A DNA stretch of 35,404 nucleotides, taken from UBA1402 sp964488495. Lineage in GTDB: Bacteria > Bacteroidota > Bacteroidia > Bacteroidales > UBA1402. The stretch covers positions 1 through 35,404 of the forward strand of contig CAZAUQ010000022.1 in the NCBI GenBank assembly GCA_964488495.1. Direction: 5' to 3'. Numbering within the stretch: the first letter of the stretch is position 1; the number at the start of each line of letters is the position of its first letter. Under the pieces are notes generated by a model. It was not told the origin of the DNA. It saw nothing but the letters and a program-made list of their open reading frames with translations, and did not search any database. The translations under genes were made by a program, and so were the position numbers. Below are positions 15,176-23,302 of the stretch, one piece after another.

Positions 15176-15796
15176 TTATTTTCTGCCAAAGTCTGCCGGA
15201 ATCTCGCCCCAGGCGTTGGTGTCCCATTTGTAAATAGGAATATCCCAGCTATGGCTGAGCAGCCATTGTTCAGCCCGTCCGATCAATCGAAACAGTTCTG
15301 CGTTTTGAGGGCTTGCTTTGAGTTTGGTGCCGCATTTTTTCTTTTTAATCCAAAGCAGGGCGTTGGCGCTGTCTGAATAGATGGGCAGGCGGATGTTGCG
15401 TTTTTCCAGCAGAGCCAGCGCGTGCACTATGGCCAGAAATTCCCCGATGTTGTTGGTGCCTTCTTCAAAAGGGCCTTCGCGAAAGACTTCTTTGCCGTTA
15501 TGGAGCAAGACTCCCCGATATTCCATTTTGCCGGGATTCCTGCTGCAGGCGGCATCGACGGTGAGAGCTTCTCCCAAGGGGCGGGTTTTGGCTGCAGGGC
15601 TGCAGGTTTTGTTTTTGAGGGCATAATGTTTTTTCCAACCTTCTTTAAAAGCCTGTTCTGCTTCTTTTTGGGTTTCGAAGCCCATATAACGCGCTGAATC
15701 AAATCCCTGTACTTCGGCTTTGCAGGCTTCCCAGCTTGAGTAAATGCCCGGTTTGCGACCCTGCCAGACAACGTAAAAGTGGTTCTTTTTTGCCAT
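15176..15796 (-). CDS. Ribonuclease H, eukaryotic-type, with N-terminal viroplasmin domain
   Basis: This 206-aa enzyme cleaves the RNA strand of RNA-DNA hybrids. Residues 5-50 form a caulimovirus viroplasmin-like hybrid-binding domain (FYVVWQGRKPGIYSSWEACK, then GFETQKEAEQAF). Residues 75-206 form the RNase H fold with the four catalytic acids D81 (TVDAACS), E119 (NIGEFLA), D142 (YSDSANA) and D192 (WDTNAWGE). The domain order matches bacterial and eukaryotic RNase H1. The start is 9 bp downstream of the THUMP methyltransferase stop, so they are cotranscribed, and the gene ends 6 bp from the convergent beta-rich protein gene. Confidence 0.95.
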   Translation of the reverse strand: MAKKNHFYVVWQGRKPGIYSSWEACKAEVQGFDSARYMGFETQKEAEQAFKEGWKKHYALKNKTCSPAAKTRPLGEALTVDAACSRNPGKMEYRGVLLHNGKEVFREGPFEEGTNNIGEFLAIVHALALLEKRNIRLPIYSDSANALLWIKKKKCGTKLKASPQNAELFRLIGRAEQWLLSHSWDIPIYKWDTNAWGEIPADFGRK

Positions 15797-15805
15797 GGCT
15801 TTGCT

Positions 15806-16960
15806 CTATTTGGTGGATTGATCTTTTTTCTTTCCGCTGAAAATATCGTAACGGCGATATTCACAGTCCAGCGCTCCATTTATCAAAAAGTGGCGTGCTG
15901 AATACTTAAGTCCCAGATTGTTAAGCAGATCTTTGCGGGAGCTCAGTATCCAGGCCGTGTAGCCGGTAAAGACGTGTTTTAGCCTTTCCCCCAGGCTTTG
16001 GTACAATTCACTTAATTTGTTGTCGCTAAGTCGCTCTCCGTAAGGCGGATTGCATACCAGCAGGCCCTCGGGAGGAGCCTGCGTCAGTTGTTGTACGCTT
16101 TGAACTTTGAGGTCAATATACTTGCTTAAACCGGCATTTTTTATGTTTTCGGCTGCAATTTCAACAGCCTGTGCCGAAATATCGCTGCCCTGAATGCGAA
16201 AACGGAATTCTTTTTGGTTTTCTTCTTCGTAGAGGGATTGGAAAAGTTCCGGGTCAAAATCTTTCCATTTTTCGAAGGCAAAATGCTGACGATAGATGCC
16301 CGGAGGGATATTCAGCGCAATCAGGGCTGCCTCGATGAGCAAGGTGCCCGACCCGCACATGGGATCTATAAACGGGCATTGCCCTTTCCAGCCCGACAAC
16401 AGCAACATCCCGGCTGCCAAAACCTCGTTGAGAGGTGCTTCAGTTTGCCTTACCCGCCAGCCTCTTTTGTGCAGGGATTCTCCTGAACTGTCGAGCAAGA
16501 GGGTGCAGTGTTTTTGGGCGATGTGCAGGTGGATGTAGAGATCGGGATTGACCAGTTGAACCGAGGGGCGTTTGCCGCCGTTTTCTCTGAAGTGGTCTGC
16601 AATGGCGTCTTTTACTCTGTATGAAACAAAATTGGAATGCCTGAAGGTGTCGGAGTAAACTACGGTTTCTACCATAAAAGTCTGGTCGGCATCCATATAA
16701 TTCTCCCAGGCAACAGCTTTGACCGCTTTGTAGATCTGATCGGGATGTACGGCGTCGAAACGGGCTATGGGTTTAAGTACGCGAAGGGCGGTTCTCAGAC
16801 GAAGATTGGCCTTGTACATAAGGCTTTGGTCTCCTTCGAAAAATACGGAGCGCTTCCCTAATTCCACCTTGTTTCCACCCAGTTGAATTATTTCTTCAGC
16901 CAGCACCTCTTCCAGGCCTTGGAGAGTTTTGGCCAGCATTTCAAAAGTTTGTTCCTGCAT
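15806..16960 (-). CDS. THUMP-domain class I SAM-dependent RNA methyltransferase (RlmL/UPF0020 type)
   Basis: This 384-aa protein probably methylates 23S rRNA at an N2-guanine, as the N-terminal half of E. coli RlmKL does. Residues 1-60 form a ferredoxin-like start and about 60-155 the THUMP RNA-binding domain. The catalytic domain has the SAM motif FIDPMCGSGTLLIEAA (198-213) and the N6/N2-methyltransferase motif NPPYGERL (304-311). There is no fused RlmK-like domain. It lies 6 bp downstream of the serine acetyltransferase gene and 9 bp before the RNase H gene, forming a minus-strand operon. The target base is inferred from the family. Confidence 0.92.
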   Translation of the reverse strand: MQEQTFEMLAKTLQGLEEVLAEEIIQLGGNKVELGKRSVFFEGDQSLMYKANLRLRTALRVLKPIARFDAVHPDQIYKAVKAVAWENYMDADQTFMVETVVYSDTFRHSNFVSYRVKDAIADHFRENGGKRPSVQLVNPDLYIHLHIAQKHCTLLLDSSGESLHKRGWRVRQTEAPLNEVLAAGMLLLSGWKGQCPFIDPMCGSGTLLIEAALIALNIPPGIYRQHFAFEKWKDFDPELFQSLYEEENQKEFRFRIQGSDISAQAVEIAAENIKNAGLSKYIDLKVQSVQQLTQAPPEGLLVCNPPYGERLSDNKLSELYQSLGERLKHVFTGYTAWILSSRKDLLNNLGLKYSARHFLINGALDCEYRRYDIFSGKKKDQSTK

Positions 16961-16966
16961 GGGCGT

Positions 16967-17692
16967 TTATTCAGAGATGCGTCTGGACTGGACTACCCGG
17001 GCGCCGGGAGCAACATCTTCGGTTACCCAGATGTTNNNNNNNNNNNNNNNNNNNNNNNNNNNNNNNNNNNNNNNNNNNNNNNNNNNNNNNNNNNNNNNNN
17101 NNNNNNNNNNNNNNNNNNNNNNNNNNNNNNNNNNNCCGGTTTCGGAATGGGCCATTTCGGTAATTATTCTGGGAATGATGGGCACTTCGAGGTTCATTAA
17201 AAGATGGGCGATGCGGTAATTACTGATCGCCCTGATACCAGGATAGCAATAAATGACCTCATCGATGCTTTCGGCTGCAGGATCGCCATAATAGGTAGCC
17301 ATGATGTCGGTGTAAAGGATTTTACGCAGCTCGGGCAAATTGAAAATAAACTCTTCGGCAATAGTATCGGCAGCTTTTTTTAGATCAGTGGCATTCAGGC
17401 ATGTATCTTTGGGTGAAAAGCACAACCCGGCGGCAATCTGGCCACTGAGCAGCACCAGTAGTTTTTCGGTGTTCAGGCCTATATGATAGGTAAGGTTTTG
17501 TTTGTTGACGGAGGCGTTTCCAAAATAACCGGGAAAAAGAATGCTGCGGCAAATCTGTATAATTTCTTCCAGTTTATCGGTCGAGGGCAGTGTGTCGGAA
17601 TAAGCCTGCTCATGCCTTAGTTCTTTGAACGATTCATATTGAGACAATTGGCAAATGGTTTCTTTGAGCCTTTTGGATTGATTGGTATTCAT
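16967..17692 (-). CDS. cysE: Serine O-acetyltransferase (interrupted by assembly gap)
   Basis: This enzyme transfers acetyl from acetyl-CoA to serine, the first step of cysteine synthesis. I chose the ATG at 17692 (MNTNQSKRLKE), which leaves 33 bp between the -7 box at 17714-17721 and the start codon. The helical N-terminal domain is intact and contains DPAAESIDEVIYCYPGIRA, then NYRIAHLL and ITEMAHSET, which leads into the left-handed beta-helix. The 100-N gap (17036-17135) removes most of the hexapeptide repeats, and the last part, NIWVTEDVAPGARVVQ, is the family's C-terminal end. Compared with a full protein, roughly 90 residues are missing but only 33 codons of N are present, so the gap is understated. 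Confidence 0.88.
   Translation of the reverse strand: MNTNQSKRLKETICQLSQYESFKELRHEQAYSDTLPSTDKLEEIIQICRSILFPGYFGNASVNKQNLTYHIGLNTEKLLVLLSGQIAAGLCFSPKDTCLNATDLKKAADTIAEEFIFNLPELRKILYTDIMATYYGDPAAESIDEVIYCYPGIRAISNYRIAHLLMNLEVPIIPRIITEMAHSETXXXXXXXXXXXXXXXXXXXXXXXXXXXXXXXXXXNIWVTEDVAPGARVVQSRRISE
17036..17135. other. Assembly gap (100 N)
   Basis: The placeholder gap lies inside the serine acetyltransferase gene; the missing catalytic beta-helix suggests the true gap is closer to 270-290 bases. Confidence 0.9.
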
Positions 17693-17713
17693 AATTGTTG
17701 TATATTTCTCCGG

Positions 17714-17721
17714 CAAAAGTA
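17714..17721 (-). promoter_or_regulatory. -7 box for the cysE operon
   Basis: On the minus strand TACTTTTG matches TAnnTTTG about 22 bp before the serine acetyltransferase start. No TTG was found at the standard distance upstream. It shares the 12-mer GTACTTTTGCCG with the divergent sdhC promoter. Confidence 0.45.
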
Positions 17722-17777
17722 CGTAAATTTTTTACTCGATGATTGTTTTTGATATTCCGGAAATATTTCTTTAATTG

Positions 17778-17809
17778 TTTGCCCGTTTCTCAAAAACGAT
17801 GTACTTTTG
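17778..17809 (+). promoter_or_regulatory. Promoter of the frd/sdh operon (TTTG-N20-TAnnTTTG)
   Basis: TTTG (17778-17781) and TACTTTTG (17802-17809) are separated by 20 bases, a near-perfect Bacteroidota sigma-ABfr promoter. Transcription would start near 17816-17820, leaving a leader of about 35-40 nt before the cytochrome b subunit gene. Confidence 0.75.
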
Positions 17810-17855
17810 CCGCTTCTTAATCAAAGAGTTTAAAACTCGCTAATTTATATCGGAT

Positions 17856-18536
17856 ATGGGTGTTTTTATTATCAATTCATCGATCGGAAGAAAGCTCATT
17901 ATGAGCATTACAGGAGCCGCTATGGTGCTCTTCCTCACCTTCCACAGCATTATGAATATTTTTGTCATCATTTCACCCGAGGTGTATGATGCCATTTGTC
18001 ATTTTTTGGGAGCAAACTGGTATGCCCTGATTGCAACCATGGGCCTGGCTTTCCTGATGGTGGTGCATATTCTGTATGCTTTCTGGCTTAGCCTTCAAAA
18101 CAAAATTGCCCGCGGCAAAAATGCCTACGCAGTCAATAAACGCCCTAAGGGTGTTGAATGGGCTTCGCAAAATATGTTGGTGCTGGGCTTAATTATCCTG
18201 GGTTTTCTGGGTTTGCATTTATACAACTTTTGGTATAAAATGCAGCTTACAGAGCTGATAGGCAAAATAAACGGAGAAGAAGTCAGTATTGCCGGAGCAG
18301 CATTGGTACAGGCTTTGTTCCAAAGCCCGGTCTACTGCCTGATCTATATGGTATGGCTGGTTGCTTTGTGGTTTCATTTGACGCATGGTGTGTGGAGTGC
18401 GCTGCAAAGCATAGGCTTGAGCAACAATACCTGGTTGCCGCGTATCAAGGTTATTTCGAACATTGTATCGACCATAGTGGCAGGCCTCTTTATGCTGATT
18501 CCCATTTATTATCTGATTGTAAATCTTATACTTTAA
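17856..18536 (+). CDS. sdhC: Succinate dehydrogenase/fumarate reductase cytochrome b subunit
   Basis: This 226-aa membrane anchor of succinate:quinone oxidoreductase has five transmembrane helices, as in the diheme type with a single large anchor subunit (Wolinella, Bacteroides, Bacillus). Candidate heme ligands are H30 (FHSIMN), H71 (VVHILYA), H121 (GLHLYNF), and H174 and H177 (WFHLTHGVWS). There is no separate SdhD. The flavoprotein gene follows after 6 bp. In Bacteroidales this complex normally works as a fumarate reductase in anaerobic respiration; the direction cannot be read from the sequence, and the gene may equally be called frdC. Confidence 0.93.
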   Translation: MGVFIINSSIGRKLIMSITGAAMVLFLTFHSIMNIFVIISPEVYDAICHFLGANWYALIATMGLAFLMVVHILYAFWLSLQNKIARGKNAYAVNKRPKGVEWASQNMLVLGLIILGFLGLHLYNFWYKMQLTELIGKINGEEVSIAGAALVQALFQSPVYCLIYMVWLVALWFHLTHGVWSALQSIGLSNNTWLPRIKVISNIVSTIVAGLFMLIPIYYLIVNLIL

Positions 18537-18542
18537 AAGGCT

Positions 18543-20498
18543 ATGAGTACCGATAAAAACAGTAAGACAATCGTCGCAAAGGTACCAGAAGGTGCCTTGA
18601 GTGAAAAATGGTCCAATTACAAGGCTCATCAGAAACTGGTGAATCCTTCCAACAAACGCCGTCTGGATGTAATTGTGGTGGGCACCGGTCTGGCAGGAGC
18701 TTCAGCTGCTGCGTCACTGGGTGAGCTGGGCTTCAATGTGCTGAATTTCTGTATTCAGGATTCTCCCCGCCGGGCACACTCCATTGCCGCACAGGGAGGT
18801 ATCAATGCCGCCAAGAATTATCAAAACGACGGAGACTCTGTTTACCGTTTGTTTTACGATACCATAAAAGGAGGGGACTATCGTGCCCGCGAAGCTAACG
18901 TGTACCGCCTGGCCGAGGTTTCCAACAATATCATTGACCAATGTGTAGCCCAGGGGGTTCCTTTTGCCCGGGAATACGGTGGTTTACTCGACAACCGTTC
19001 CTTTGGCGGTGCTCAGGTTTCCCGTACTTTTTATGCCAGGGGTCAAACGGGTCAGCAACTTTTGCTTGGAGCTTATTCAGCCCTGAGCCGTCAGGTGCAC
19101 AAAGGCAGTGTAAAGCTATATACCCGGCGTGAAATGCTTGATTTGGTCGTTGTAAACGGCAAAGCCAGAGGTATCATTGTACGCAACCTGATTACCGGCA
19201 AAATTGAGCGCTATTCTGCTCATGCCGTGGTGATTGGCACCGGAGGCTACGGCAATACTTTTTTCCTTTCGACCAATGCTATGGGATCCAATGGTTCCGC
19301 CGCCTGGCAAGTGTACAAAAAAGGCGCCTATTTTGCCAATCCCTGCTACGCACAGATTCACCCGACCTGTATTCCCGTACACGGAGAATCGCAGTCCAAA
19401 CTTACCCTGATGTCCGAATCCTTGCGTAACGACGGCCGAATCTGGGTGCCCAAAAAGAAAGAAGATGCTCAGGCTATACGCGCAGGCAAATTAAAACCAA
19501 CCGAAATAGCCGAAGAAGACAGAGATTATTATTTGGAACGCAGGTATCCGGCTTTTGGCAACCTGGTGCCCAGAGACGTGGCTTCGAGAGCAGCCAAAGA
19601 ACGTTGCGATGCCGGTTACGGTGTAGGAAGCGGCCTGGCAGTATACCTTGACTTCAAGGATGCCATAGAGCGTTTGGGAAAAGAGGTGGTAGAAGCCCGT
19701 TACGGTAACCTTTTCCAGATGTACGAAAAAATAGTAGATGATAATCCTTACGAAACGCCCATGATGATATATCCGGCCATCCACTATACCATGGGAGGTG
19801 TCTGGGTTGATTATGAATTGCAAACTTCCATTCCCGGACTGTTTTGCATAGGCGAAGCCAATTTCTCCGATCATGGAGCAAACCGTCTAGGAGCTTCGGC
19901 TTTGATGCAAGGTTTGGCTGACGGTTATTTTGTATTGCCCTATACCATACAAAACTACCTGGCCGACGAGATCCGCACACCGCGCATTTCGACCGACCTG
20001 CCTGAATTCCTGGAAGCAGAACGTGCTATTTCGGTACGTGTCGAGCGGCTTATGTCGATTAAGGGCAAACGTTCTGTAGATTCTCTGCACAAGCAATTGG
20101 GCCATATCATGTGGGATTTTGTGGGCATGGGCCGCAACAAAGAAGGTTTACTCAAAGCCATCAACGACATTAAACAGATCAAAAAGGAATTCTGGAGCAA
20201 TGTCTTTATCCCCGGCGAAGGTATTGATTTGAATACCGAACTTGAAAAAGCCCTGCGTCTGGCCGATTTTATCGAGATAGGTGAACTGATAGCCCGCGAT
20301 GCCCTTCATCGTGAAGAATCCTGCGGCGGCCATTTCCGCGAAGAATACCAAACCCCAGAGGGAGAGGCCTTGCGTCAGGACGACAAGTTCAACTATGTAG
20401 CCTGCTGGAAATACCAGGGCGAAGATGAAGAACCCGAAATGATGAAGGAAGAGTTGAACTATGAGTTCATACAAGTACAACAACGCAATTACAAATAA
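18543..20498 (+). CDS. sdhA: Succinate dehydrogenase/fumarate reductase flavoprotein subunit
   Basis: This 651-aa catalytic subunit interconverts succinate and fumarate on the cytoplasmic face. The FAD dinucleotide-binding motif is VVGTGLAGASAA (residues 45-56). His79, in RRAHSIAAQGGINAA, is the expected site of covalent FAD attachment. Later FAD-binding segments are YTMGGVWVD and EANFSDHGANRLGASALMQG. The substrate region includes HPTCIPVHGE, and the C-terminal helical domain contains REESCGGHFREEY. It is somewhat longer than the E. coli enzyme, as is usual for the Bacteroidota/Bacillus type B complex. It sits between the cytochrome b and iron-sulfur subunit genes. Confidence 0.97.
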   Translation: MSTDKNSKTIVAKVPEGALSEKWSNYKAHQKLVNPSNKRRLDVIVVGTGLAGASAAASLGELGFNVLNFCIQDSPRRAHSIAAQGGINAAKNYQNDGDSVYRLFYDTIKGGDYRAREANVYRLAEVSNNIIDQCVAQGVPFAREYGGLLDNRSFGGAQVSRTFYARGQTGQQLLLGAYSALSRQVHKGSVKLYTRREMLDLVVVNGKARGIIVRNLITGKIERYSAHAVVIGTGGYGNTFFLSTNAMGSNGSAAWQVYKKGAYFANPCYAQIHPTCIPVHGESQSKLTLMSESLRNDGRIWVPKKKEDAQAIRAGKLKPTEIAEEDRDYYLERRYPAFGNLVPRDVASRAAKERCDAGYGVGSGLAVYLDFKDAIERLGKEVVEARYGNLFQMYEKIVDDNPYETPMMIYPAIHYTMGGVWVDYELQTSIPGLFCIGEANFSDHGANRLGASALMQGLADGYFVLPYTIQNYLADEIRTPRISTDLPEFLEAERAISVRVERLMSIKGKRSVDSLHKQLGHIMWDFVGMGRNKEGLLKAINDIKQIKKEFWSNVFIPGEGIDLNTELEKALRLADFIEIGELIARDALHREESCGGHFREEYQTPEGEALRQDDKFNYVACWKYQGEDEEPEMMKEELNYEFIQVQQRNYK

Positions 20499-20499
20499 T

Positions 20500-21255
20500 A
20501 TGGAAAAGACAATAAATATTAGCCTGAAGATTTGGCGTCAAAGAGGCCCTAAAGCCAAGGGTGCTTTTGAAAGCTATAAGCTGGACGGAGTCTCCACCGA
20601 CAGTTCTTTTCTGGAAATGTTGGATCAACTCAATGAACAATTGATTGCAGAAGGCAAAGAACCGGTTGTTTTCGATCACGATTGCCGCGAAGGTATTTGT
20701 GGAATGTGTTCCTTGTACATCAACGGCCATCCTCACGGGCCGGACGAAGACATCACCACCTGCCAGCTTCACATGCGCAAATTCAAAGACGGCGAAACCA
20801 TTACCGTTGAACCCTGGCGTTCTCATGGTTTCCCGGTAATCCGCGACCTGATGGTGGATCGTTCTGCTTTCGACAAAATTATCCAGGCCGGTGGCTACGT
20901 TTCGGTTAATACCGGCGGAGTTCCCGATGCCAACGCCATACCCATTCCCAAGCCTGTTGCCGATATGTCGATGGATGCCGCTGCCTGCATTGGATGCGGA
21001 GCTTGTGTGGCTGCCTGCAAAAACGGCTCGGCTATGCTGTTTGTTTCTGCCAAAGTCAGCCAGCTGGCTTTGTTGCCTCAGGGTAAAGCGGAGGCTGCAC
21101 GCCGCGCTAAAGCAATGGTTAAAAAAATGGACGAACTGGGATTTGGTAATTGTACCAATACTGGTGCCTGCGAAGCTGAATGTCCCAAAAATATTTCCAT
21201 AACCAATATTGCCCGTCTGAACAGAGAATTTTTGAGTGCCAAAATTAAAGATTAA
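20500..21255 (+). CDS. sdhB: Succinate dehydrogenase/fumarate reductase iron-sulfur subunit
   Basis: This 251-aa electron-transfer subunit carries three clusters. [2Fe-2S]: C62, C67, C70 and C88 (CREGICGMC ... TTC). The [4Fe-4S] and [3Fe-4S] ligands come from C163, C166, C169 and C173 (CIGCGACVAAC) and C218, C224 and C228 (CTNTGACEAEC). I chose the ATG at 20500, one base after the flavoprotein stop, because it gives the usual MEKTINISLKIWRQ start; a start at 20461 would overlap sdhA by 38 bp. It is the last core gene of the operon, though the DUF4271 gene follows after only 6 bp. Confidence 0.96.
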   Translation: MEKTINISLKIWRQRGPKAKGAFESYKLDGVSTDSSFLEMLDQLNEQLIAEGKEPVVFDHDCREGICGMCSLYINGHPHGPDEDITTCQLHMRKFKDGETITVEPWRSHGFPVIRDLMVDRSAFDKIIQAGGYVSVNTGGVPDANAIPIPKPVADMSMDAAACIGCGACVAACKNGSAMLFVSAKVSQLALLPQGKAEAARRAKAMVKKMDELGFGNCTNTGACEAECPKNISITNIARLNREFLSAKIKD

Positions 21256-21261
21256 GCAGCC

Positions 21262-22050
21262 ATGGCTGTCCAGGATTACGTTCGTTCCGAGTCGTTTGAC
21301 TATCCGGAAGCTCCGGACAGCCTTACAGCTGATGTTGCCAATTATTCGCTGACAATACAAAGGCCATTGCACGAAGGCCTGCCAAGACAAGAAGGCCCGC
21401 TGTCCGGCTTAAAGCCCTTTATCATTTTGATATTGGGCCTTTTTGTTTTTTCCTATGTATTCGGACCAAGAAGCACTCTGTTTCTTCATTCGTTAAAAGA
21501 TATTTTTGTGTACCGCGAACGATCCAGCATTTTTGTAGATTCTGACGTTAGATTGTTGCGTTATCAAAGATTGCTTTCTTTTTTTGGCTTCCTGATTTGT
21601 CTTTTGTTGTTGTCTCTGATGTTTCAATCTGGTCAACAGGCAAGCTTGAACAATCTGGATGCCGGTAGTTTGTGGTATGCTTTGCTTTTTTTGGGTGTGT
21701 TTATATTGGCAAAGTCTTTGTTGTATTGGATTTTTACTTTTTTACAATTTGATGCGACTACAGCCAGGCAATGGCAAAACGATTATTTGCTTTTGTTTAT
21801 TTTGCTTTCCATGTTGTTTGCCGTTCTCATATTTATCAATGAAATAGTTTATATGGATTTTGAAAATTTGTTGAGAATTTCTCTAATACTCTGGATTTCA
21901 GATAAATTAATATTGGTTACGAAGACCCTTCATTATTTTTCCACCCAAAGACTTTCGTGGTTTCATTTTATTATATACCTTTGCGCACTCGAAATTTTGC
22001 CCGCTTGTGTCTTTTACAAAGGCATTATATGGATACGAGATATTGTGTAA
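21262..22050 (+). CDS. DUF4271 membrane protein
   Basis: This 262-aa protein of unknown function is restricted to Bacteroidota. Residues 1-50 are polar, with a short Pro-rich stretch, and are followed by about six hydrophobic helices: around 52-68, 102-121, 138-160, 173-190, 200-218 and 232-256. No catalytic motif is visible. The gene starts 6 bp after the iron-sulfur subunit gene and is followed 17 bp later by a uroporphyrinogen-III-synthase-like gene, a neighbour often seen with this family. Cotranscription with the fumarate reductase operon is likely, since no terminator separates them, but a role in that complex is not shown. Confidence 0.75.
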   Translation: MAVQDYVRSESFDYPEAPDSLTADVANYSLTIQRPLHEGLPRQEGPLSGLKPFIILILGLFVFSYVFGPRSTLFLHSLKDIFVYRERSSIFVDSDVRLLRYQRLLSFFGFLICLLLLSLMFQSGQQASLNNLDAGSLWYALLFLGVFILAKSLLYWIFTFLQFDATTARQWQNDYLLLFILLSMLFAVLIFINEIVYMDFENLLRISLILWISDKLILVTKTLHYFSTQRLSWFHFIIYLCALEILPACVFYKGIIWIRDIV

Positions 22051-22067
22051 TTTAAACGATTATCGCG

Positions 22068-22844
22068 TTGAAAATCAAAAAGATCCTTGTTTCTCAGCCG
22101 CAACCGGCCACCGAGAAATCCCCTTACTTCGATATTGAGAAAAAATATGGAGTAAAGTGTGTGTTTAGGCCTTTTATCAAAGTGGAAGGCATAAGTGCTA
22201 AGGAGTTCAGGCAACAGAAAATTGCAATTCAGGATTATTCTGCTGTGGTTTTTACCGCCAGAACTGCCATTGATCATTTTTTTCGTTTGTGTGAAGAACT
22301 GAGAGTTTCAGTTTCGGAAGACCTGAAGTATTTCTGTATGGGAGAACAAATTGCTCTCTATCTGCAAAAGTACATTCAGTACCGGAAACGCAAGATTTTT
22401 TATCCCGAAAGCGGTAAGGTTGAAGACTTGGTTGCGCTTATTCAAAAGCACAGCAGCGAAAACAACTTCCTGGTATCAGTATCTTACGTTCACAAAGACG
22501 ATTTAATTACCAAACTGGACGAAATCAGCATTAAATACACCAAAGCGATAATGTATCGTACAGTCAGTAATGATTTTCAGGAAGGAGAAACATTTGACTA
22601 CGATATGTTGATTTTCTTCAGTCCTTCGGGAATTGTTGCCATGTTGAAGAATTTCCCGAATTTTGTTCAGGGTGATATTCGCATTGCCTGCTTAGGACCG
22701 ACTACGGCCAGAGCTGTCCGTGAAGCCGGTCTGAGGCTTGACCTGGAAGCTCCCACGCCGGCCGCTCCCTCAATTACGGCTGCCCTGGAGCAGTATTTAA
22801 AAGACAATGGCAATAACAAAAACGGCAACAGTATTAAAAAGTAA
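22068..22844 (+). CDS. hemD: Uroporphyrinogen-III synthase (HemD-like)
   Basis: This 258-aa protein of the HemD fold would close hydroxymethylbilane to uroporphyrinogen III in tetrapyrrole synthesis. It starts with TTG at 22068 (MKIKKILVSQPQPATEKSPY), and no closer ATG retains the first beta strand. HemD-type features include the N-terminal ILVSQPQP strand, AVVFTARTAIDHFF, LKYFCMGEQIALYL, the hinge segment FSPSGIVAMLKNF and IACLGPTTARAVREAGL near the C-terminus. HemD is poorly conserved, so the call rests on fold-level landmarks and on its position next to DUF4271. A strong terminator follows. Confidence 0.75.
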   Translation: MKIKKILVSQPQPATEKSPYFDIEKKYGVKCVFRPFIKVEGISAKEFRQQKIAIQDYSAVVFTARTAIDHFFRLCEELRVSVSEDLKYFCMGEQIALYLQKYIQYRKRKIFYPESGKVEDLVALIQKHSSENNFLVSVSYVHKDDLITKLDEISIKYTKAIMYRTVSNDFQEGETFDYDMLIFFSPSGIVAMLKNFPNFVQGDIRIACLGPTTARAVREAGLRLDLEAPTPAAPSITAALEQYLKDNGNNKNGNSIKK

Positions 22845-22863
22845 TATTCTTTTGAATTAATTC

Positions 22864-22912
22864 AAAGACACTTTATTTCGCTATTTTTGCAGAAATAAGG
22901 TGTCTTTTTTTT
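22864..22912 (+). terminator. Rho-independent terminator after hemD, abutting rnpA
   Basis: The left arm 22864-22879 and right arm 22892-22907 form a 16-bp stem with one T-G mismatch and a 12-base loop, followed by a T-tract to 22912. The next base is the A of the rnpA start codon. Confidence 0.85.
22882..22889 (+). promoter_or_regulatory. Putative rnpA -7 box inside the terminator loop
   Basis: TATTTTTG matches TAnnTTTG and lies within the loop of the preceding terminator, 23 bp before the rnpA ATG. The nearest upstream TTTG (22851-22854) is 27 bases away, longer than the consensus spacing, so the promoter is plausible but not certain. Confidence 0.4.
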
Positions 22913-23302
22913 ATGGATACAAACCTATTATCCTTTGGTAAACCAGAACGTTTGTGTGGGGAATTACGTATCAACAAACTCTTTGAGCAGGGAAAATCGT
23001 TCTTTGTCTACCCTCTGAGAGTTTGCTGGTTGATGGTACCCCCTGCAGAAGAAGCTGCCGTGCAGCTAATGGTGAGCGTACCCAAAAAAAAGATACGCAA
23101 AGCGGTACAGCGAAACAGGACAAGACGTCTTATCAAAGAAACGTATCGACTTTCGAAAAAGGACCTGCTCAGTGAAGTACAGGAAAAAGACGGGCAACTG
23201 CTGCTGGCATTCATTTGGATGTCTGATCAGGTGCCTGAATTTAAAGACCTGGAATTAAAAATGCAGGAAGCCCTCCTGCTGTTGAGAAAAAAACTACTAT
23301 GA
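22913..23302 (+). CDS. rnpA: Ribonuclease P protein component
   Basis: This 129-aa basic protein binds the RNase P RNA and helps process tRNA 5' ends. The family signature KKKIRKAVQRNRTRRLIKE is present around residues 58-76, with the N-terminal ERLCGELRINKLFEQGKSFF. The start follows directly on the T-tract of the upstream terminator, so the leader must be very short. It overlaps yidD by 4 bp (ATGA at 23299-23302). This rnpA-yidD pair is not next to rpmH here, unlike the classical order. Confidence 0.95.
   Translation: MDTNLLSFGKPERLCGELRINKLFEQGKSFFVYPLRVCWLMVPPAEEAAVQLMVSVPKKKIRKAVQRNRTRRLIKETYRLSKKDLLSEVQEKDGQLLLAFIWMSDQVPEFKDLELKMQEALLLLRKKLL

Noticed and set aside
15176..15796. Viral or retroelement origin, because of the caulimovirus viroplasmin domain
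   Set aside because: This domain is a normal part of cellular RNase H1 proteins, and no reverse transcriptase or integrase gene is nearby.
20467..21390. A 307-codon open frame on the minus strand opposite the iron-sulfur subunit gene
   Set aside because: Its product has no recognisable family and it lies wholly antisense to a well-supported gene with intact cysteine motifs. Codon bias on the plus strand explains the lack of stops.
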